DNA from: Micromonospora sp. MP36
GTDB lineage: Bacteria; Actinomycetota; Actinomycetes; Mycobacteriales; Micromonosporaceae
Direction: 5' to 3'
DNA: 41,437 nucleotides
Assembly (NCBI RefSeq): GCF_008119785.1
Contig: NZ_VSFA01000062.1
Location: forward strand, 1-41,437
In this document: piece after piece, positions 1-8,713 of the stretch
How positions within the stretch are numbered: the stretch's first letter is position 1
Layout: each line of letters begins with the position of its first letter
Made by a program: the position numbers and the translations under genes
Notes under the pieces: model-generated
The model's database searches: none
The model's input: only the letters and a program-made list of their open reading frames with translations
Told to the model about the DNA's origin: nothing

Positions 1-87
1 GGGGCCCGGGCCCCGAAGCCCCCCCCCACCGCCTGCTCGTTCAGGCACGCCGACCAGTTGCTGACGGCGCAGACCTCAGGAGGTGGC
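1..87. other. Window edge upstream of ABC permease, no complete gene
   Basis: The first 14 bases form a perfect G/C palindrome (GGGGCCCGGGCCCC), followed by a run of C. No convincing coding frame can be assigned in so short a stretch. An AGGAGG ribosome binding site at 78-83 belongs to the permease starting at 88. The substrate-binding protein of this importer type is normally encoded just upstream, so its end may lie outside the window. Confidence 0.5.
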
Positions 88-1047
88 ATGGCCAGGTACA
101 TGATCCGGCGGATGTCGGTCAGTATCCTCGTGCTGTTCGTGATTTCGATCGGGATCTTCACGTTGCTCCGCATGGCCCCGGGCGATCCGGTCGATCTGAT
201 GCTCCCGCCTGAGGCGCGCGGGCCTGGCACCGAAGCCCTCCTCGACGCGAAACGCGCGGAGCTGGGCCTGGACAAGCCGCTGCCGATCCAGTACGGCATC
301 TGGCTGCGTGATGCTTTCCAGGGCGACCTTGGTTACTCCATCAGCACCGGCCGGCCGGTTGCCGAGCTGATCGGCGAGCGGATCGGTCCGACCGTCTACC
401 TGATGTCACTCAGCCTGCTGCTCGCGTTGCTGATCTCGATCCCGCTGGGCCTGCTCTCCGCGGTACGCAAAGGGAAACCCGTGGACTACGCCGCCAGTGC
501 CGTCACCCTCGGCGCCATCTGTACGCCATCGTTCTTCGTGGCGATCCTGTGCATCTACGTGTTCGCGCTCAAGCTCCGGGTGCTTCCGTCCGCCGGCATG
601 TCCAACCCGGGAAATCCCAGCATCGGCGATTCCCTGCTGCACCTGATCATGCCGATGACGATCCTCGCCTTCGCCAGCTCCGGGGCATTGACCCGCTACG
701 TCCGCAGCAGCGTCATCGGTGAGTTGCGTACCGACTACGTGCGTACCGCGGAAGCCAAGGGTGCGGGACGGTCCCGTGTGCTGACCCGCCACGTGCTGCG
801 CAACGCATTGATCCCGCTGATCACCGTGGTTGCCCTGAACCTGCCGTATCTGCTGGCGGGTGCGGTCGTGATCGAGACCGTGTTCGCCTGGCCCGGGATG
901 GGACAGTTGACGGTGAACGCCGTCGGCAAGCGGGACTATCCGATCATCATCGCGTTCGCGATGATGGTGGCGATCCTGACGTTGCTGTCGAACTTGATCG
1001 CCGATCTGCTGTACACCGTCGTCGACCCGAGGGTGAGGCTGCGATGA
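88..1047 (+). CDS. Oligopeptide/dipeptide-type ABC transporter permease (DppB/OppB family)
   Basis: Inner-membrane permease of 319 residues, the usual length for DppB/OppB. A first membrane helix (about residues 8-30) is followed by the family's conserved MAPGDP motif, a periplasmic loop and five further hydrophobic segments. The cytoplasmic EAA coupling loop is visible as YVRTAEAKGAGRSRVLTRH before the last helices, where the ATPases dock. ATG 88 is chosen over an earlier TTG at 58 because AGGAGG lies five bases upstream of it. The gene overlaps the next permease by ATGA, so the two are translationally coupled. The family imports peptides, but actinomycetes and thermophiles also use such systems for oligosaccharides. 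With glycosidase genes nearby, a glycan-derived or N-acylated substrate is possible. No binding protein is seen in the window. Confidence 0.93.
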   Translation: MARYMIRRMSVSILVLFVISIGIFTLLRMAPGDPVDLMLPPEARGPGTEALLDAKRAELGLDKPLPIQYGIWLRDAFQGDLGYSISTGRPVAELIGERIGPTVYLMSLSLLLALLISIPLGLLSAVRKGKPVDYAASAVTLGAICTPSFFVAILCIYVFALKLRVLPSAGMSNPGNPSIGDSLLHLIMPMTILAFASSGALTRYVRSSVIGELRTDYVRTAEAKGAGRSRVLTRHVLRNALIPLITVVALNLPYLLAGAVVIETVFAWPGMGQLTVNAVGKRDYPIIIAFAMMVAILTLLSNLIADLLYTVVDPRVRLR

Positions 1048-1991
1048 CCGCCAGGGAGATCTTGCCGCCTGCGGAACCACCGGCGGAACGGCCGAACCCG
1101 CCGGCCCTCGCCGAGCAGCAGCAGGCGGAGACCATGCTGGCGCTGCGGTCACCCGCGCGGACGGCACTGCGCCGTTTCGCGCGCCACCGGATTGCGCTGG
1201 TTGGGCTGGTCGTCCTCGTGCTGGCCGTGCTGGCGGCGGTGTTCGCCGGGGTGTTGTCTGGTCACGACCCGAACCGGATCAACCTGTCCGGGGTGCGTCA
1301 GCCGCCCAGTGCCGAGCACTGGCTGGGCACCGATGACTCTGGCCGCGACGTGTTCTCCCGGTTGCTGCACGCCGGACGGGTCTCGCTCGCGGTCGGCTTC
1401 TCGGCGGCTGTCGTCGCGTGCCTCATCGGCACCTTGCTCGGCGCGCTGGCCGGCGTGCTGGGCGGCTGGGTTGACAGCGTGATCATGCGGATGGCCGACA
1501 TTTTCCTGTCGCTGCCCGTGCTGATCGTGCTGATCGTGATCGCGGGCATCCTCGGCCCGAGCGCGGTCTCGATGGTGGTGTTGTTCGGGGTCTTCGCGTG
1601 GCCGACGTCCGGCCGGATAGTCCGCGGGATCACGCTGTCAATACGGGAACTGGAGTTCTTCCAGGCGTCCCGGGCGTTCGGCGCTCGTACCGGCTGGCTG
1701 ATGAGACATCACGTACTGCCGGCCGTACTCGGTGCGGTGGTCGTGGTCGCAACGCTCGAGGTGGCGCAGGCCATCCTGCTCGAAGCGGCGCTGTCGTTCC
1801 TCGGGCTCGGCATCCAACCCCCGCAGGCGAGCTGGGGCAACATGCTCAACGACGCGCAGCGGCTCAGCGTGATCAGCCAGATGCCGTGGTTGTGGGTGCC
1901 CCCAGGCGTCGCGGTCGCCCTGACCGTGCTCAGCGTGAACTTCGTCGGCGATGGACTGCGCGACGCATTCGACCCGAGAGAGGCCCGCTGA
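1044..1991 (+). CDS. Oligopeptide/dipeptide-type ABC transporter permease (DppC/OppC family)
   Basis: Second permease of the importer, 315 residues. A roughly 45-residue Pro/Ala-rich cytoplasmic N-terminus precedes the first helix, as is common in actinomycete DppC proteins. The OppC hallmark HWLGTDDSGRDVFSRLLHAGR follows the first membrane segment (about residues 92-112). Five more hydrophobic helices and an EAA-type loop (FFQASRAFGARTGWLMRHH) follow, then the conserved ALSFLGLGIQPP segment near the C-terminus. It pairs with the upstream DppB-type protein to form the channel. The start ATG overlaps the previous stop (ATGA) and its own stop overlaps the ATG of the following ATPase (TGATG), so the four genes form one operon. 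Confidence 0.93.
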   Translation: MTAREILPPAEPPAERPNPPALAEQQQAETMLALRSPARTALRRFARHRIALVGLVVLVLAVLAAVFAGVLSGHDPNRINLSGVRQPPSAEHWLGTDDSGRDVFSRLLHAGRVSLAVGFSAAVVACLIGTLLGALAGVLGGWVDSVIMRMADIFLSLPVLIVLIVIAGILGPSAVSMVVLFGVFAWPTSGRIVRGITLSIRELEFFQASRAFGARTGWLMRHHVLPAVLGAVVVVATLEVAQAILLEAALSFLGLGIQPPQASWGNMLNDAQRLSVISQMPWLWVPPGVAVALTVLSVNFVGDGLRDAFDPREAR

Positions 1992-3008
1992 TGACCGGCA
2001 ACGGGAGGCGCGGCGAGTCGCTGCTGTCAGTTGCGGACCTCACCGTCGAGTTCGCCACCGAGGACGGCGTGGTCCATGCGGTCAACGGGGTCAGTTTCGA
2101 CGTGGCGGCCGGCGAAATCCTGGCGATCGTCGGCGAGTCCGGCTCGGGTAAGAGCGTTACCGCGATGTCGTTGCTGGGTCTCTTGCCGCAGCCACCCGCG
2201 CGGGTGTTGTCCGGGCGCGCGATCTTCCGGAGCCGGGACCTGATGGCGATGTCCGGGCGCGAACTGCGGGCGGTACGCGGCAACGACATCGCGATGATCT
2301 TCCAGGATCCGATGACCGCGCTGAATCCGCTGCATCGCGTCGGCCGCCAGATCGCCGAGACCATCCTGCTGCACAACCGCTGCCGCGCGGCCGTGGCTCA
2401 CGCACGTGCCGTGGACCTGCTCCGGCTGGTCGGGGTCTCCCAACCGGAGGTACGGGCTCGCCAGTATCCGCACGAGTTCTCCGGTGGCATGCGGCAGAGA
2501 GTGATGATTGCGATGGCGATTGCCAACGATCCGTCCCTGCTGATCGCCGACGAGCCGACGACCGCCCTCGACGTGACCATCCAGGCGCAGGTGCTGTCGC
2601 TGCTGCAGGCGGCACAGCGGGAGACCGGCGCGGCCACGATCCTGATCACGCACGACCTCGGCGTGGTGGCGGAGATGGCCGAGCGCGTTCTCGTGATGTA
2701 CGCCGGCGGGATCGTTGAGCACGCGGACGTCCGCCGGCTGTTCCGCGAGCCACGGCACCCCTACACCGTCGGCCTGCTGCACAGCATCCCGCGGCTGGAC
2801 GCGGACGTGCAGCAGCTCGATCCCATTCCCGGCGCCCCGCCGAACCTGCTCGCCCAGCCATCCGGATGCCCGTTCGTGCCGCGATGCGCGCTCAGTCGCG
2901 GCCGGGAGGTGTGCCTTACGGAACGGCCCGCACTGGTCGATCTGGGGGACGGGCGGGCCAGCGCCTGCCATTTCCACGACGAGTTGGCGAAGGACAAGGG
3001 GGCTTTGC

Positions 3009-3016
<8 letters not shown>
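1991..3016 (+). CDS. Oligopeptide ABC transporter ATPase (DppD/OppD family)
   Basis: ATP-hydrolysing subunit, 341 residues. The motifs are complete: Walker A GESGSGKS (48-55), Q-loop IFQDPMTALNP (103-113), signature SGGMRQR (164-170), Walker B LLIADEP (183-189) and switch His221. The C-terminal oligopeptide/dipeptide extension carries the Cys-containing GCPFVPRCA motif, which in several OppD/DppD proteins contributes to an iron-sulphur cluster. The frame stays open upstream to 1598, but ATG 1991 is the true start because it is coupled to the previous stop and the upstream part reads as an antisense-like shadow of the permease. It works with the next gene as a heterodimeric motor. Confidence 0.94.
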
Positions 3017-4085
<1,069 letters not shown>

Positions 4086-4180
4086 CCGGCGGATCGCCAT
4101 GACGCATGCGGTCGGCCGCAGAGCGGTCCACGACCGACTGGCCCCGGCGGCGCGCTACATTCTTGGCGCCTGACGACCGA

Positions 4181-4211
4181 GAGCCGGTCCCGCTTTGTCA
4201 GGGACCGGCTC
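4181..4211. terminator. Bidirectional terminator between importer operon and alcohol dehydrogenase
   Basis: A perfect 11 bp inverted repeat, GAGCCGGTCCC and GGGACCGGCTC, with a 9-base loop. It lies between the convergent ends of the ATPase gene (+) and the alcohol dehydrogenase gene (-). There is no long T-run, which is usual for actinomycete hairpins. The rest of 4086-4241 contains nothing else that I can assign. Confidence 0.75.
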
Positions 4212-4241
4212 CAGGGACTCTGAAGAAGAGTCCGGTGGGTG

Positions 4242-5345
4242 TCAGGCCTGTGGCAGCACGCACTGCCGCAGGACCCGGGCGGCGGCGAGATCGTCGAGCG
4301 CCTGGTTGAGGTCGTTGAGGCCGATCCGGCCGCTGATAAGCCGTTCGACCGGCAGTCGGCCCTGCCGCCACAGCGTCAGGAACCGAGGAACGTCGCGCGC
4401 CGGTACCGAGGAACCCATGTAGCTGCCGACGACGCTGCGGCCGCCGGCGACGAGGTCGAGCGGTGATACCGGGACATTGACGCCGGGGGCGGTCAGGCCC
4501 ACCAGGACGGCCCGGCCACCGGGTGCGGTCGCCGCGATTGCGACATTGACCGCGGCGGCGGCTCCTGCAGCCTCGATAGCGCAGTCGACCTGCAGCCCCT
4601 CGGTCTCGTCGGGATGGAGGCCGCGCGTCGCACCCAGGTCTTCGGCGATCCGACGTTTGTCCGGTTGGGGGTCGACGGCGACGATCTCGCGTGCCCCGAC
4701 CGCCTTCGCCACGAGTACGGCGGCCAGCCCCACACCACCCAGCCCCACCACCGCCACGGCCTCCCCAGGGTTGACCAAGCCAGCATTGACGACGGCACCG
4801 CCCCCGGTGAGTACCGCGCAGCCCATCAGGGCAGCCACTTCGGCCGGTACGTCCTCCGGCACCGGGACCACGGACCGCACGTCCACCACGGCGTGGGTCG
4901 CAAACGCAGAGACCCCGAGGTGGTGGTTCACCGGATCCCCGCCGGAGCTGAGCCGCCGTCCACCGCGCAGCAGTTCCCCGGCGGCGTTGGCCGCACTGCC
5001 CGGGACGCACGGCCGGCGGCCACCGGAGGAACAACCCACGCAGTCATTGCACGCGGGCAGGTACGACAGCACCACCCGCTGCCCGATGGAGATGTCATCG
5101 ACCCCGTCGCCGAGGCCCACGACGCGTCCCGCGGCTTCGTGGCCGAGGAGCATCGGCACGGGTCGCGGCCGCACGCCGTCGACCACCGAGAGGTCGGAGT
5201 GGCAAAGCCCCGCAGCTTCGATCTCCAGTAGCACCTCGCCCGGCCCCGGGGGAGCCAGCTCCAACTCCTCCACGGTCAACGGACCGGACTGCTCGTACGG
5301 CTTCGCCGGGCCGATCTGCCGCAACATCGCGCCGCGAATCTTCAT
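4242..5345 (-). CDS. Zinc-dependent alcohol dehydrogenase (MDR superfamily)
   Basis: Cytoplasmic NAD(P)-dependent alcohol or polyol dehydrogenase of 367 residues. Catalytic zinc ligands are visible as Cys48 in GLCHSD and His69-Glu70 in GHE. The structural zinc lobe has four Cys at 99, 102, 105 and 113. The Rossmann motif VVGLGGVGLAAVLVAKAVGA lies near residue 195. This pattern matches the class III/Zn-type alcohol dehydrogenases that oxidise alcohols, formaldehyde adducts or sugar alcohols; the substrate cannot be told. ATG 5345 is chosen; a GTG five codons upstream would place the operator-like palindrome (5345-5359) inside the gene. It is transcribed away from the PIG-L gene, and both face a shared control region with operator-like sites, so it probably belongs to the IclR regulon proposed here. 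Confidence 0.9.
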   Translation of the reverse strand: MKIRGAMLRQIGPAKPYEQSGPLTVEELELAPPGPGEVLLEIEAAGLCHSDLSVVDGVRPRPVPMLLGHEAAGRVVGLGDGVDDISIGQRVVLSYLPACNDCVGCSSGGRRPCVPGSAANAAGELLRGGRRLSSGGDPVNHHLGVSAFATHAVVDVRSVVPVPEDVPAEVAALMGCAVLTGGGAVVNAGLVNPGEAVAVVGLGGVGLAAVLVAKAVGAREIVAVDPQPDKRRIAEDLGATRGLHPDETEGLQVDCAIEAAGAAAAVNVAIAATAPGGRAVLVGLTAPGVNVPVSPLDLVAGGRSVVGSYMGSSVPARDVPRFLTLWRQGRLPVERLISGRIGLNDLNQALDDLAAARVLRQCVLPQA

Positions 5346-5359
5346 AGAATCATATTCCA
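5345..5359 (-). promoter_or_regulatory. IclR-type operator candidate at alcohol dehydrogenase start
   Basis: On the minus strand the site reads TGGAATATGATTCTA, two 6-base half-sites separated by 3 bases (TGGAAT and the complement of TAGAAT). It matches the TGRAAY-N3-RTTYYR pattern found before other genes of the locus. It abuts the ATG of the dehydrogenase, and a TATGAT -10-like hexamer lies inside it, so binding would block transcription or initiation. Confidence 0.55.
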
Positions 5360-5483
5360 CGATGTCCGGACGGGAGTCGAGCGGTGGACATCCAGTTCTT
5401 CCTGGACGCCATCGTCAGCGGGTGGCACCTCCAGCGACGGATGGCTGCTAGCCCGGAAATCGGACCACCGCGATCGCCGAGCC

Positions 5484-5512
5484 TTGACATGGAATGCCCT
5501 TCTGCATTGGAT
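5484..5512 (+). promoter_or_regulatory. Promoter with embedded operator for PIG-L gene
   Basis: TTGACA (-35, 5484-5489) and TTGGAT (-10, 5507-5512) are separated by 17 bases. The spacer carries TGGAATGCCCTTCTG (5490-5504), a weaker member of the TGRAAY-N3-RTTYYR family. Transcription would start about seven bases after the -10, at the ATG of the gene itself (5519), which suggests a leaderless mRNA. Confidence 0.6.
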
Positions 5513-5518
5513 CGGGCC

Positions 5519-6364
5519 ATGAAGGTGATGAGCATCTACGCCCATCCAGCCGACACGATCACCAACTGCGGCGGCACCCTCGCCCGCCACGCCGACCGCG
5601 GCGACGAGGTCATCGCGCTGATCCTGACGCACGGCGGTCGGATCCACGCGAACAAGTACGCCGAGGAGTTCCGCAAAGAGAACCCGGACGCGATTGTCAC
5701 CGGTGCCGGACTTGACGAGATCGTCGCGAACAAGAAGGCAGAACTCCAGCGCGCCGCCGAGGTAATCGGCATCTCAAGGCTCATCACCCTCGATCTCGAC
5801 GACCACTTCGCCACCGTCAGCGAAGCGACCGTGGACCGGATCGCCGCCGAGGTCGCCGGGGAACGCCCCGATGTCGTCATCTGCGACTACCCGATGAACC
5901 CCGCGTGGCACAACCCGCACACCGTGGCCACGATGATGGCCCTCGCCGGGCTCGGTCGGGCTTCCCAGCACCTGCGCAACCTCGACGGCAGCGACCAGTT
6001 CTACGTCAAGCAGATCTTCCTCACCACGCTGCCGGTGGCGATCGGCGAGGGGCTGAGCCTGCATGGCCTGCGGAATGACGTGTACGTCGACATCACCGAC
6101 GTCGTCGGGCGGAAGGTCGAGGCGATGGACCAGTTCGTCAGCCAGGGCTACCACGGGCTGTTCGCGCGCAAACTGATCGAGTCCGCGAACGGGGAGCACG
6201 GTCGAGTCGCCGGGGTCAACTTCGCCGAGGCGTTCTACCGGGTCTACAACGAGACTCACGACCATCTGCCCCTGACGGAGGCGGCGCTGCAGGCGGACGT
6301 GCTGACCCGGCACCTGACCTACTCCACGATCAACCTGCGAGCACGGTTTCCGGTGCCGGAATGA
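5519..6364 (+). CDS. PIG-L/LmbE-family deacetylase-like protein
   Basis: Cytoplasmic protein of 281 residues in the family of zinc-dependent N-acetylglucosaminyl deacetylases (MshB, BshB, PIG-L). The N-terminal zinc motif, normally AHPDD, reads AHPAD: His9 and the ligand Asp12 are present, but the position of the general-base Asp is Ala11. The third ligand region, with His131 and His134, is in the HNPHTVA segment. The canonical reaction removes an acetyl group from an N-acetylated sugar, but the missing base makes ordinary deacetylase activity doubtful. ATG 5519 directly follows a promoter; the frame is open further upstream to 5384, but that part covers the promoter. The stop overlaps a possible 32-residue frame by ATGA. 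In this locus it may act on an N-acylated sugar. Confidence 0.85.
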   Translation: MKVMSIYAHPADTITNCGGTLARHADRGDEVIALILTHGGRIHANKYAEEFRKENPDAIVTGAGLDEIVANKKAELQRAAEVIGISRLITLDLDDHFATVSEATVDRIAAEVAGERPDVVICDYPMNPAWHNPHTVATMMALAGLGRASQHLRNLDGSDQFYVKQIFLTTLPVAIGEGLSLHGLRNDVYVDITDVVGRKVEAMDQFVSQGYHGLFARKLIESANGEHGRVAGVNFAEAFYRVYNETHDHLPLTEAALQADVLTRHLTYSTINLRARFPVPE

Positions 6365-6459
6365 GAACCATTGCTGACGGGGCGGAGGCGGCCGGCCCCA
6401 GTTTCCTGATCCACCAGTTGCTGCGGGTGCCGTCGCGGACTGGTGAGGCACATGGCTAG
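6361..6459 (+). CDS. Possible 32-residue ORF between PIG-L and SDR fragment
   Basis: A short frame starts with ATG overlapping the PIG-L stop (ATGA) and ends eight bases inside the dehydrogenase start. It begins MRTIADGAEAAG and shows no recognised domain, signal or membrane segment. It could be a coupling peptide or the surviving front of a lost gene. It may equally be chance; only the overlap geometry speaks for it. Confidence 0.2.
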   Translation: MRTIADGAEAAGPSFLIHQLLRVPSRTGEAHG

Positions 6460-6876
6460 CGAGTCTTTCGACCTCACCGGTCGGGTGGCTGTGGTGACCG
6501 GTGCGGCTCGCGGTATCGGCCGGGTGCTTGCCGCCGGGCTCGCGGCCGTCGGCGCGGACATCGTCGCTGTCGACATCGACGTGCCGGCCCTGCAGGACGT
6601 GACGGAGGAGATTCGCGGCCACGGCCGTCAGGTCTGGGTCCGACCCCAGGATCTCTCGCGCCTGGCCGACCTTCCCGAGTTCGTCGACGCCATGTGGGCC
6701 GAGATCGGCCGCGTCGACGTACTCGTGAACAACGCCGGCGTTGCGTACATCGAGCGGTTCAACGACATCACCGCCAAATCCTGGCGGCACACCATGTCGG
6801 TCAACCTGGATGCGCCGTTCCTGCTGACGCAGCGAATGGCCGAGCACATGATCGCCGGAGGCATACGGGGCCGAGC
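6452..6876 (+). pseudogene. Truncated short-chain dehydrogenase/reductase (N-terminal part only)
   Basis: The front of a classical SDR is clear: the Rossmann glycine motif TGAARGIG near residues 17-24, an acidic residue after beta-2 (VDID) and the NNAGVAY motif near residue 95, followed by a helix ending RMAEHMIAGGIRGR. The sequence then leaves the family: the segment with the catalytic Ser and YxxxK motifs is missing, so the product cannot be an active dehydrogenase. From about 6861 the coding signal moves to another frame, with the tail of an unrelated protein. ATG 6452 has GGTGAGG four bases upstream; GTG 6443 is an alternative. An intact homologue could serve as a sugar-acid or 2-keto-3-deoxy-sugar-acid dehydrogenase. 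The frame stays open to 8713, so automatic callers may wrongly report an SDR-glycosidase fusion. Confidence 0.8.
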
Positions 6877-7211
6877 GGCTACAGCGGGCGCAGCGGCTGC
6901 ATGCGGACTTCCTCGCGGAGCAGGCGGCCGTGCATCGCCTGTGGACCTGGCGGCTCGGCGATGTGGTCATCGTCGGCCATCCCGGCGAGGCCTTCTCGGC
7001 GTTTCAGACCCAGCTGCGCCGGCGCCTGCCCCGCGCGGCCGTCTTCACGCTGAACCTTGTCAACGGCCCCGGCTGGGTCTACCTGCCGCCGGAGCACCTC
7101 TACGAGCACGACGCGTACCAGGTCTGCCAGACCACGCTCGCGGCCGGCACCCTCGAACGCCTCACCGACCACGCCGTGGCTCGTGCGCTTTCGCTGCAGG
7201 AGGATCAATGA
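6861..7211 (+). pseudogene. C-terminal fragment of neutral/alkaline ceramidase-like protein
   Basis: In a different frame from the SDR fragment, 116 codons run from about 6861 to a TGA at 7211. They read as the end of the neutral/alkaline non-lysosomal ceramidase-like family: WRLGDVVIVGHPGEAFSAF, then VNGPGWVYLPPEHLYEHDAY, resembling the GEPF and NGY-GYLPT blocks that close such proteins. The N-terminal several hundred residues, which hold the zinc site and catalytic Ser, are absent, and there is no start codon of its own. The TGA overlaps the ATG of the next gene (ATGA), so the original gene was probably the operon partner of the two glycosidase-like genes downstream. Such proteins, whatever their true substrate, often occur in glycan-use clusters. 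Confidence 0.7.
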
Positions 7212-8713
7212 GTCAGCACGTTGCACGGGCGATCGCCTTCACCGGGCCCACCGCATACGCCACCAGGTTCGTCTACCCGCCGACGCTGACCTGGGACGGC
7301 AAGCGGACCGGGGCCGCGAGGTACGAGGTGCTGATCGCCAACGGAGCCGGCGTCGTACGCCGCGAGCCGACCGATCAGCCCCGGGTCGACCTGACGCAGA
7401 TGTGGGAGCAGCTGCCATACGGTCCGCTGGACGTCATGGTGCTCGGGCTCGGACCGGACGGAACCGAGACCTGCCTGGCCGGGCACCGGCGGTTCGCCAA
7501 GGCGCCGGGCTTCGACGGCGTAGCGCAGGCCCCACTGGACTGGGCGGATGCGGTGCGCCGCAACATGGCGTACCTGCTGGCGCCAGCGCGCGACGAGGTC
7601 AGGCCCTACGAGCGCGGGCTGCCAAGGTGCGCCTGGTCATCCTTCGAAGACAGCATCACCGGCCAGCGGTCGCACGTCTCGTTCCCGGCACTGCACGCTC
7701 CGTCGTACATCATGGGCTTCCTGCGGTTCGCAGACGCCTTCCCCGACGATCGGCTGGCCGCCGAGGCCCGCCACCAAGCCGATCGATACGGGGAGTGGCT
7801 GTTGACGCACCGGCACCCGGCAGACTGGACCTGCGCCCTCTTTCCGTACTCGACCCTCGAGCACGGTCAGGTCGGTGGCGTCGTCGAGGGCACCGCCATC
7901 ACCCTGGTCCGGGCCGCACGGGTGGGCGAGGCGATGATGGAACTGAACCGTGCCACCGGCGAGCCGCGGTATCTGGACTACGCCTGGCACCTCGCACGCA
8001 GGCTACGGGACCTGCAGCGCCCCGACGGGTCCTGGCCCTACCGGGTGCAGCCGCGCACCGGCGAGGTCGTGGAGGAGTACACGTCCAACGCGATCGCCCC
8101 GGTGCGGCTGTTCGAGCTCCTCGAAGAGATCGAGCTGGACGCGTCGCTCACCGCGGCCCGTGAGCGGGCGGTCGAGTGGATCCTGGCCGGGCCGGTACGC
8201 GACGGCCTGTGGCAGGGCATGTACGAGGATGTATCGGAGCGGTTGCCGTACGAGAACCTCCAGCACTGGGACACCAACGACACGATCACCTATCTGCTGC
8301 GTCGCCGACCGGACCTGCTAGCGGTGACGAAGGAGCTGAACCGCTACATCGAGGACCAGTTCGTGGTCTGGCAGCCGCGCGACCCGGTGGTCGACGTGCG
8401 GTGCCCGACCCCGGCCGTCCTTGAGCAGTACGTCTGCTACAAGCCGATCGAGGCGCACGCCGGCAGGTGGCTGGTGACACTGACGGCGTTGCATGAGGCG
8501 ACCGGCGAGGGTGGCTACCTGGACAAGGCCGTCGCGACCGCCAACGCGATCGTTCGCACCCAGCAGCCGGGCGGGGCGTTCTCGACGTGGGGATTCGATG
8601 AGCGGTTCGGCCGGCCACTCCTCACGCTGGACTGGCCCGGGTGCAACGCGGAGGCGGTCATCGGCCTGCTGCGGATGATCGACCAAAAGGCGACGACAGG
8701 AGCGGCCACGTGA
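7208..8713 (+). CDS. Six-hairpin (alpha/alpha)6-barrel glycosidase-like protein
   Basis: Protein of 501 residues without a signal peptide, so probably intracellular. The first roughly 110 residues look like a beta-sandwich (Fn3-like) module. The rest is helical with repeated Trp/Asp-rich hairpins (LRDLQRPDGSWPYRVQ, LQHWDTNDTITYLLRR, TRTLDWPG-type turns) typical of the six-hairpin glycosidase superfamily, which includes GH88, GH105 and GH127-like enzymes and polysaccharide lyases. I cannot assign an exact family or the catalytic acids. ATG 7208 overlaps the stop of the ceramidase-like fragment, and the gene's own stop overlaps the GTG start of the next gene, so the two are coupled. A role in trimming an imported oligosaccharide fits the context; this is inference. 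Confidence 0.65.
   Translation: MSQHVARAIAFTGPTAYATRFVYPPTLTWDGKRTGAARYEVLIANGAGVVRREPTDQPRVDLTQMWEQLPYGPLDVMVLGLGPDGTETCLAGHRRFAKAPGFDGVAQAPLDWADAVRRNMAYLLAPARDEVRPYERGLPRCAWSSFEDSITGQRSHVSFPALHAPSYIMGFLRFADAFPDDRLAAEARHQADRYGEWLLTHRHPADWTCALFPYSTLEHGQVGGVVEGTAITLVRAARVGEAMMELNRATGEPRYLDYAWHLARRLRDLQRPDGSWPYRVQPRTGEVVEEYTSNAIAPVRLFELLEEIELDASLTAARERAVEWILAGPVRDGLWQGMYEDVSERLPYENLQHWDTNDTITYLLRRRPDLLAVTKELNRYIEDQFVVWQPRDPVVDVRCPTPAVLEQYVCYKPIEAHAGRWLVTLTALHEATGEGGYLDKAVATANAIVRTQQPGGAFSTWGFDERFGRPLLTLDWPGCNAEAVIGLLRMIDQKATTGAAT

Noticed and set aside
1..14. GGGGCCCGGGCCCC palindrome as a terminator or attachment site
   Set aside because: It is at the very edge of the window, has no loop and is pure G/C; more likely chance or an assembly edge.
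6443..8713. One 756-codon open frame read as an SDR-glycosidase fusion protein
   Set aside because: Between about 6877 and 7208 the frame is Arg/Pro/Ala-rich shadow sequence while the ceramidase-like tail is in another frame with an ATGA coupling to 7208; the open frame is a by-product of GC bias.
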